Below, piece after piece: positions 59,643-64,000 of a stretch of 64,000 nt of DNA. A model generated the notes under the pieces. The model worked only from the letters and a program-made list of their open reading frames with translations, made no database searches and was not told the DNA's origin. Positions within the stretch are counted from its first letter, which is position 1, and every line of letters starts with the position of its first letter. Location of the stretch: the NCBI GenBank assembly GCA_002414865.1, contig DIAQ01000095.1, positions 1 to 64,000 of the forward strand. Reading direction: 5' to 3'. Origin of the DNA: a candidate division Hyd24-12 bacterium UBA5074. GTDB taxonomy: Bacteria; Fermentibacterota; Fermentibacteria; Fermentibacterales; Fermentibacteraceae. A program made the translations under genes and the position numbers.

Positions 59643-61135
59643 CTGCCGGCGACAGCCGCGGCTATGATGCCCAGGGCGCTGTCCCCCGGGCTCGATCCGG
59701 TCGTGTCCACGCGGCCGGGCAACCCTTCGTAATGTTCGCGCCGCTCCGCCAGAAGATCCAGGAGCGCACGGCGGTCGGAGGCGAGGGGTCTGCCTGCGGA
59801 AAGCCTCTCCAGCAGAGTGTCAGTCGATGCGGTGAGGGTCACCACGACAGCCTTCGAGAGCGCCAGCCCGAGGCTGTCCCCGTCCAGGAGGGTGCCGCCG
59901 CCCAGCGCCATCACTAGAGGGCCTCCCGCTTCCAGCGCCTCCGTGAGGCACTCCTTCTCCAGGGCTCTGAAGGCCGGCTCGCCCAGCTTCTCGAAGACTG
60001 AGGGGATCGGCATCCCCGCGCGCCGCTCGACGGCCTCGTCCAGGTCGACGAAGGGCATCCCGAGTATCCTCGCGGCTTCAGCGCCCGCCGTCGTCTTCCC
60101 GCTGAACGGGGGGCCTGCGACGAGAATGGGCTTCGAGGAGGCCCTCTCCGAGAACTCCACGAGGCCTGCCGAGCGGATGACGGATCTGGCGTGCTCGAGG
60201 CTGACGAAGAACCTCCTGCTGTACAGCTCGTAGCTCTCGCGGACCGGCGGAGGGGTCATGTTGACCGTGATCACGTTGGCCCCTGCTTCGAAGCAGCCGA
60301 GCTGGCCTCCGGGTCTGAGTCTCTCGAATGTGCTCGTGGCCGGGATGAGGGTGTTCCCGAGGAGGAGTCTCATGGCCGCCACGAAGCGGAGTCCGAGGTC
60401 CACGCTGCCGGGTGGCAGCGCCTCGAAAGGCGTGCCCCTCGCGGGCAGGAACACCGACACGCTGGTCATCTCCGCCCCCAGCTCCTCGAGGAGGCGCAGG
60501 TCCGCGACGAGGGTGGAGGGCGTCTGGCCCGGCAGCCCCAGCAGAGGGCCGGAACCGATCTCGTAGCCGTGCTCCCTCAGAGTCTTCAGCTCGGATATCC
60601 TGTCTTCGAGGCTCAGCCCGGGCTTCACCCTCGCGAAGAGCTCCGGATCGGCGCTCTCGTGCTTGAGGATGAATTTCGACGCTCCGGCATCCCTCCAGAG
60701 GTCGAGGTCCGAGGGATCGTGCACCCCGACGCAGAGGAGGACGGCCATGTCCATCGAGGAGATCTCCCGCACGAGATCCGCCAGCCACGCCGCCGGGTAG
60801 TCCGGCGTCTCCGCCGACTGCAGGAAGAAGGTTCTTATGCCGTTGCCGCGGGCTGTGCGGGCTGCGGCGAGAATCTGCTCCCCCGTGAGCAGGAACCTCT
60901 CGACCTGCCGATTGTCCTTCCTCATGCCGCAGTAGTGGCAGTTGCACCGGCAGTTGTTGGAGAACTCGATCACGGCCCTGAGGTAGGCCCTCCGTCCGAA
61001 CGACCCGGCCCGGACGCGGCGGGCGGCCTCGAAGACGCTCACGGTTTCCTCGTCGCTGCATTCGAGGATCGCGAGCAGGTCCCCGTCCGAGAAACCAGCT
61101 CCCAGCCTTTCATCGAGCCACTTCGCGTCTATCAT
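59639..61135 (-). CDS. HydE-like radical SAM domain fused to shikimate kinase
   Basis: A 498-residue fusion. Residues 1-330 are a BioB/HydE/PylB-type radical SAM barrel: VIEFSNNCRCNCHYCGMRKD with Cys62-x3-Cys66-x2-Cys69, GIRTFFLQSAETP, GASKFILKHESADPELFARV, GYEIGSGPLLGLPGQTPSTL, FLPARGTPFEALPPGSV and GANVITVNMTPPPVRESYEL. Residues 335-498 form a complete shikimate kinase (AroK): Walker A GPPFSGKTT (341-349), FVDLDEAVE with Asp364/Asp366, LGEPAFRALE, ALGGGTLL, AGRPL and ERREHYE. No frameshift or stop separates them. The radical SAM part is closest by motif to HydE, but PylB-like chemistry is possible. aroE is upstream with an ATGA overlap, tying it to aromatic synthesis. Confidence 0.88.
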   Translation of the reverse strand: MIDAKWLDERLGAGFSDGDLLAILECSDEETVSVFEAARRVRAGSFGRRAYLRAVIEFSNNCRCNCHYCGMRKDNRQVERFLLTGEQILAAARTARGNGIRTFFLQSAETPDYPAAWLADLVREISSMDMAVLLCVGVHDPSDLDLWRDAGASKFILKHESADPELFARVKPGLSLEDRISELKTLREHGYEIGSGPLLGLPGQTPSTLVADLRLLEELGAEMTSVSVFLPARGTPFEALPPGSVDLGLRFVAAMRLLLGNTLIPATSTFERLRPGGQLGCFEAGANVITVNMTPPPVRESYELYSRRFFVSLEHARSVIRSAGLVEFSERASSKPILVAGPPFSGKTTAGAEAARILGMPFVDLDEAVERRAGMPIPSVFEKLGEPAFRALEKECLTEALEAGGPLVMALGGGTLLDGDSLGLALSKAVVVTLTASTDTLLERLSAGRPLASDRRALLDLLAERREHYEGLPGRVDTTGSSPGDSALGIIAAAVAGS

Positions 61136-61920
61136 CTCCGCTCCCCTGCGCCGTCCAGCGCTGTGCGAAGGGCAGAATGCGGATCGGGCGGGAAGCCCGT
61201 CCAGATCCTGAAGGAGGCGGCTGCCTGGCCGGCCAGCATCAGCTCTCCCGTGTACACTCTGCAGCCGGATCGCCCGATGGCGTTCCTCCAGCTCCAGCCC
61301 GGATTGTAGTTGAGGTCCAGGAACGACTCGACGCCGGGCAGCCCGGCGGGGACCGGAAAGACATCGTCATCCGACCAGCCGAGCGTCGTGGCGTTGACCA
61401 CGAGATCGAGGGAACCGGATTCCAGCCTCTCTCCGAGCGCGGAGAGCGGCGTTTCCCCCGGCGCGGGAGTCCGTGCGAACACCTCGCAGGGAATCCCGGC
61501 CTCACAGGCCGCAAGCCTCACCGCCCGCGCCGCTCCGCCGTTGCCGACTATCGCAGCCCCCCGGGGGCGCGGCATCGATGCCAGGGCGAGAGCGGCCCCC
61601 TCCACGTCCGTGTTGGAGCCGGCCCATCCCTGACCGGTTCTCGTCAGGGTGTTGACCGCCCCGAGCGCCAGGGACCTGTCGTCGAGCGACTCGCACACAA
61701 CCGCGGCCCTGCTCTTGAGGGGGGCTGTCACGTTCAGGCCTGCATACCCGTACCTGTGCAGGACCCACAGCGCGAGCACGAGGCTGCCCGGCTCGACTGG
61801 CAGGAGCTCGTAGCTCCCGCCGGAGCCCATCTGTTCGAGGAACGCCCTGTGCAGGGCGGGCGAGAGCGAGGAACGCAGGGGCCAGCCGACGAGTCCCAGC
61901 TTCCACGGGTCATTCCCCAT
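61132..61920 (-). CDS. aroE: Shikimate dehydrogenase
   Basis: Reduces 3-dehydroshikimate with NADPH. The 262-residue protein has KLGLVGWPLRSSLSPALHRA, YAGLNVTAPLKSRA (catalytic Lys69), ALGAVNTL (Asn90), GSNTDVEGAALAL (Asp105), the nucleotide loop AIVGNGGAARAVRLAA, VVNATTLG and DLNYNPGWSWRNA. It stands directly before the fusion that contains shikimate kinase, so consecutive pathway steps are encoded together. It overlaps the B12-type radical SAM gene by 11 bases. Confidence 0.95.
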   Translation of the reverse strand: MGNDPWKLGLVGWPLRSSLSPALHRAFLEQMGSGGSYELLPVEPGSLVLALWVLHRYGYAGLNVTAPLKSRAAVVCESLDDRSLALGAVNTLTRTGQGWAGSNTDVEGAALALASMPRPRGAAIVGNGGAARAVRLAACEAGIPCEVFARTPAPGETPLSALGERLESGSLDLVVNATTLGWSDDDVFPVPAGLPGVESFLDLNYNPGWSWRNAIGRSGCRVYTGELMLAGQAAASFRIWTGFPPDPHSALRTALDGAGERR

Positions 61921-63145
61921 GGCGCCGGTCCCTCGCGGCCAGGAAGGCCCTGTGCAGCCACCTGGCCGCGCCGCGGGGCTCGAGGAAGACCGGGGCGAGG
62001 AAATCGGCTCCCGCGGGAGCGCGGCCGTCGCGCACCATGTCCTCGGCGATTCCGGAATGTGCGTAGACCCTTATCGTGCCTATGCTCACGAATGTGCTCC
62101 CCCATCCCAGGAGGAGCCTCGCCCTCAGCATGAACAGGAGCTTGCCGACAAGGGCGGCGAAGCCCTCGCCCGGGTTGCCGCTGAAGAAGTTCACTCCCAC
62201 GGCCAGCCCCGCCCGCCTCGCGGCGGCCACCGAGGGATAGAGGTCGGAAGGTCTGCCGTTCTTGCCCAGCATCCTCAAACCCCTCGCGGTTATGGCGTCG
62301 GGCGACAGGTCCACCTTCACCGCCCCTGCAGCCTTCATCGCCGCCAGGTCGGCAGCCTCCACTCCCGTATCCAGCCAGGCGCCCCACTCCATGTGCGCCT
62401 CGAGCCGTGCGACGGCCCTGACCAGGGACCTGAAATAGTCCCTGGGAGCGTCGAAGACCGAGTCCACGAACTGGAACCTTTCTACGCCCAGCCTGGCCAG
62501 GTTCTCCACATCCGCCGCGACGGCCTCCACGGGGCGGCAGCGGAATGACCGGCCTCCCAGGAAGGAGTAGGTGCAGTACCGGCAGGAGAACGAGCACCCT
62601 CTCCTGCTCTGGACTCCCACGCCGAAGCCCCTCGCATAAGGCGCCAGGTCGAAGAGGGAGTAGGCGGGCGGGCGGATGGCCGTGAGATCCGGTCTCGGCG
62701 GAATGGTCAGCCGGGGCGGAGTGGAACCCGATCCCAGCGTCTCCAGGATGAACGGCAGCGCCTCCTCTCCCTCGCCGGCCACGCCGTAGTCTATCCTGGG
62801 GAAGGCCTTCATCAGCGTTTCCGGATAGATCGAGAACCCGGGGCCTCCGACGACGACCGCTCCCCTGTAGCCGGAGAGGGCGGAGAGCGCCTCCCCGAAG
62901 GGGGCGAGATACGAATGGGTCCTCGGCCACGAACTGTCGTCGATGTTCCTGAGGGAGATCGCGGTGACCTCGGGGGCGAACGATCCGACAGCGTCGGCGA
63001 GCTCCCTCCGCGGGTCGTCGCAGATACCCAGGTCGAGCACCCTGATCTCGTGCCCCTGCAGCTGCCCTGCGAGGCAGGCGAGCCCCAGGGGGAAGATGGG
63101 TTCCTCCCGCCTCCCGGTGGGTGATTGAACGAGCAGCAGTTTCAT
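61910..63145 (-). CDS. B12-binding-domain radical SAM protein
   Basis: A 411-residue enzyme of unknown reaction. The N-terminal Rossmann-like B12-binding domain (MKLLLVQSPTGRREEPIFPL, VTAISLRNIDDSSW, GAVVVGGPGFSIYPETLM and DYGVAGEGEEALPFILETLG) lacks an obvious DxHxxG cobalamin motif. The radical SAM barrel follows with RRGCSFSCRYCTY (Cys184, Cys188, Cys191) and FQFVDSVFDAPRDYF. Similar proteins methylate unactivated carbons or act in lipid/hopanoid pathways. GGAG lies 5 bases before the ATG. It heads the minus-strand series that runs through aroE. Confidence 0.85.
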   Translation of the reverse strand: MKLLLVQSPTGRREEPIFPLGLACLAGQLQGHEIRVLDLGICDDPRRELADAVGSFAPEVTAISLRNIDDSSWPRTHSYLAPFGEALSALSGYRGAVVVGGPGFSIYPETLMKAFPRIDYGVAGEGEEALPFILETLGSGSTPPRLTIPPRPDLTAIRPPAYSLFDLAPYARGFGVGVQSRRGCSFSCRYCTYSFLGGRSFRCRPVEAVAADVENLARLGVERFQFVDSVFDAPRDYFRSLVRAVARLEAHMEWGAWLDTGVEAADLAAMKAAGAVKVDLSPDAITARGLRMLGKNGRPSDLYPSVAAARRAGLAVGVNFFSGNPGEGFAALVGKLLFMLRARLLLGWGSTFVSIGTIRVYAHSGIAEDMVRDGRAPAGADFLAPVFLEPRGAARWLHRAFLAARDRRHGE

Positions 63146-63183
63146 CAGGACTCCGCAGTCTTAGCGTTTCTCCGATCATTGAC

Positions 63184-63189
63184 TATAAT
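63184..63189 (+). promoter_or_regulatory. Consensus -10 (TATAAT) immediately upstream of lipoprotein start
   Basis: A perfect TATAAT at 63184-63189 ends 6 bases before the ATG at 63196. The -35 at 17-base spacing is TTAGCG (weak). If used, transcription would begin at or next to the start codon, giving a leaderless mRNA; no ribosome site is visible. Confidence 0.45.
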
Positions 63190-63195
63190 GATTTC

Positions 63196-64000
63196 ATGCT
63201 GTTTCCGCTGATCGTCGCGCTCTGCTCGCTGGCTGCCGGGGGCTGCGGGGGCGGCTCCCGGCTCCTGCCGTGGAGACAGCCATCCCTCGACGGCCTGGCC
63301 GCAGGGATATTGTCGGCGCGGACGATCCCCGAGTCGCCAGGGCTCCTCGTGATGGCCGCTTCGTGCGGATGGCCCGGCTCCATCGAGCTCGTCTCAACCG
63401 GCTCCCTGGAGGAACTCGAGGCACAGCTCGAAGCCTCTCCCGAGGGAACCTGCTGGGGCTCCTCCGGCGACGACTCCCTGGTCGTCCTGGTCACAGCCCC
63501 CTTCCCGGATGTGGTGCCCGAGGGGCTCGACCTGGTGATCCCCCGCCACGGGTCGGCATCCTTCTCCCTCCTCCCTGCCGGTGGCTGCGACAGGGTTCTG
63601 GCCTCGTACCCTTCCGGCGAGGTGGTGGAACTCGTCCCGGACTCTGCGGGCGTCCTCCACTTCCAGGCGAGGGAGCAGGGCCTCTCCTGGATCGAGGCGG
63701 TCAGAGACGGGCCCGAAGGCCCGGAGGTCGTCCTGCTGCTCCCGGTCTGCGCCGGGATCAGCGCATCCAGGGCTCTGGAGACAGGGCTCGCCCCCGGGAT
63801 GGACACGCTCGAGGACATCCTCTCGGACATCGGCGAGAGAAGGGGCCGAAGGCATCTGCAGCCTCTCGTGCGCACGGACCCGCTGGACAGTCTGGCCCTT
63901 GCAAGGGCCCGTGAGGTGGCCGAGTCCGGAGTGGTCAGCCATGCCGGTCTGCTGAGGCGGGAGGCTCCCGTCGACGGCCTCACGAGGGCGGAGAACATCG
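63196..64000 (+). CDS. Lipoprotein apparently leading into a CAP/SCP domain (C-terminus beyond window)
   Basis: An open frame of 268 codons with no stop before the right edge. The signal peptide MLFPLIVALCSLAAGGC (lipobox) is followed by a region of about 200 residues that I do not recognise (segments ELVSTGSLEELEAQLEA, LDLVIPRHGSASFSLL, VVELVPDSAGVLHFQAREQG). At the end, LDSLALARAREVAESGVVSH then LTRAENI match the start of a CAP/SCP/PR-1 domain (A..RA..ma..g..sH, then ENI). CAP proteins in bacteria are secreted and poorly understood. Diverges from the radical SAM gene by 50 bases. Confidence 0.7.
   Translation, partial: MLFPLIVALCSLAAGGCGGGSRLLPWRQPSLDGLAAGILSARTIPESPGLLVMAASCGWPGSIELVSTGSLEELEAQLEASPEGTCWGSSGDDSLVVLVTAPFPDVVPEGLDLVIPRHGSASFSLLPAGGCDRVLASYPSGEVVELVPDSAGVLHFQAREQGLSWIEAVRDGPEGPEVVLLLPVCAGISASRALETGLAPGMDTLEDILSDIGERRGRRHLQPLVRTDPLDSLALARAREVAESGVVSHAGLLRREAPVDGLTRAENI

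Noticed and set aside
59639..61135. Annotation of the radical SAM half as biotin synthase
   Set aside because: The segments after the cysteine motif (LLGLPGQTPSTL, ITVNMTPPPVRE) fit HydE/PylB better than BioB, and no other biotin genes are near.
1..64000. tRNA, rRNA, CRISPR, transposase, integrase or phage genes
   Set aside because: No cloverleaf-like gaps, direct-repeat arrays or mobile-element proteins were seen; the non-coding gaps are all short and explained.

Overview
The window is dense, high-GC bacterial DNA carrying about 60 protein genes. No tRNA, rRNA, CRISPR array, insertion sequence or prophage was seen, and no gene-free stretch exceeds 300 bases (the longest is about 220 bases at 26733-26955, which may hold a 55-codon ORF). 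The envelope genes point to a diderm (Gram-negative type) cell: a LolA-like carrier, a BamD-like lipoprotein, several SurA/PpiD-type periplasmic foldases, YajC, FtsEX and many lipobox signal peptides. PilT suggests type IV pili. Gene order is unlike that of common model phyla. I infer an uncultivated bacterium, perhaps of the FCB superphylum or a neighbouring candidate phylum, but sequence reading alone cannot fix the taxon.

Region by region. 1-6.2 kb: the LysM end of a lytic transglycosylase, asd, a coiled-coil/zinc-ribbon protein, holA and a membrane-anchored PpiD-like protein. 6.2-8.7 kb: an iron/cobalamin-type ABC importer. 8.7-17.8 kb: a minus-strand run reading, in transcription order, secreted beta-propeller, dnaK, dnaJ, mutS2, dnaG and a sigma-70 gene with a cysteine-rich insertion. 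17.8-23.5 kb: a cofactor run (GGDEF protein, amidohydrolase, nadC, coaX, stand-alone coaC, mtnA). 23.6-25.5 kb: two plus-strand lipoprotein genes sharing an unrecognised domain of about 85 residues, with hairpin terminators. 25.5-28.8 kb: an MFS transporter and oligoendopeptidase F. 28.8-41 kb: a long minus-strand run, in transcription order mfd, four foldase-like genes, S4 protein, ftsE, ftsX, yajC, def, fmt and DUF116. 41-46 kb: M23 peptidase, upp, tyrS, a membrane protein and a coiled-coil lipoprotein. 46-63 kb: a nearly gapless minus-strand series: B12-type radical SAM, aroE, a radical SAM-shikimate kinase fusion, an HU-CBM48 fusion, ftsK, lipoproteins, a LolA-like gene, rimO, nadD, pilT, nfeD, slipin, dapA, dapB, MEMO and AMMECR1. 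63.2 kb to the end: a lipoprotein that appears to lead into a CAP domain.

The genes cover housekeeping (replication, repair, protein maturation), outer-envelope folding and lipoprotein transport, lysine/diaminopimelate synthesis (asd, dapA, dapB), the shikimate pathway (aroE, aroK domain) and CoA/NAD synthesis. Genes are tightly coupled: at least 18 junctions share the 4-base overlap NTGA. Several promoters fit TTGACA, a 17-base spacer and TAnnnT.

The strongest candidates for something undescribed are the HydE-like radical SAM-shikimate kinase fusion, the HU-CBM48 fusion next to ftsK, the cysteine cluster in the sigma factor, the repeated lipoprotein domain, and repeated use of CTG start codons behind strong ribosome binding sites.
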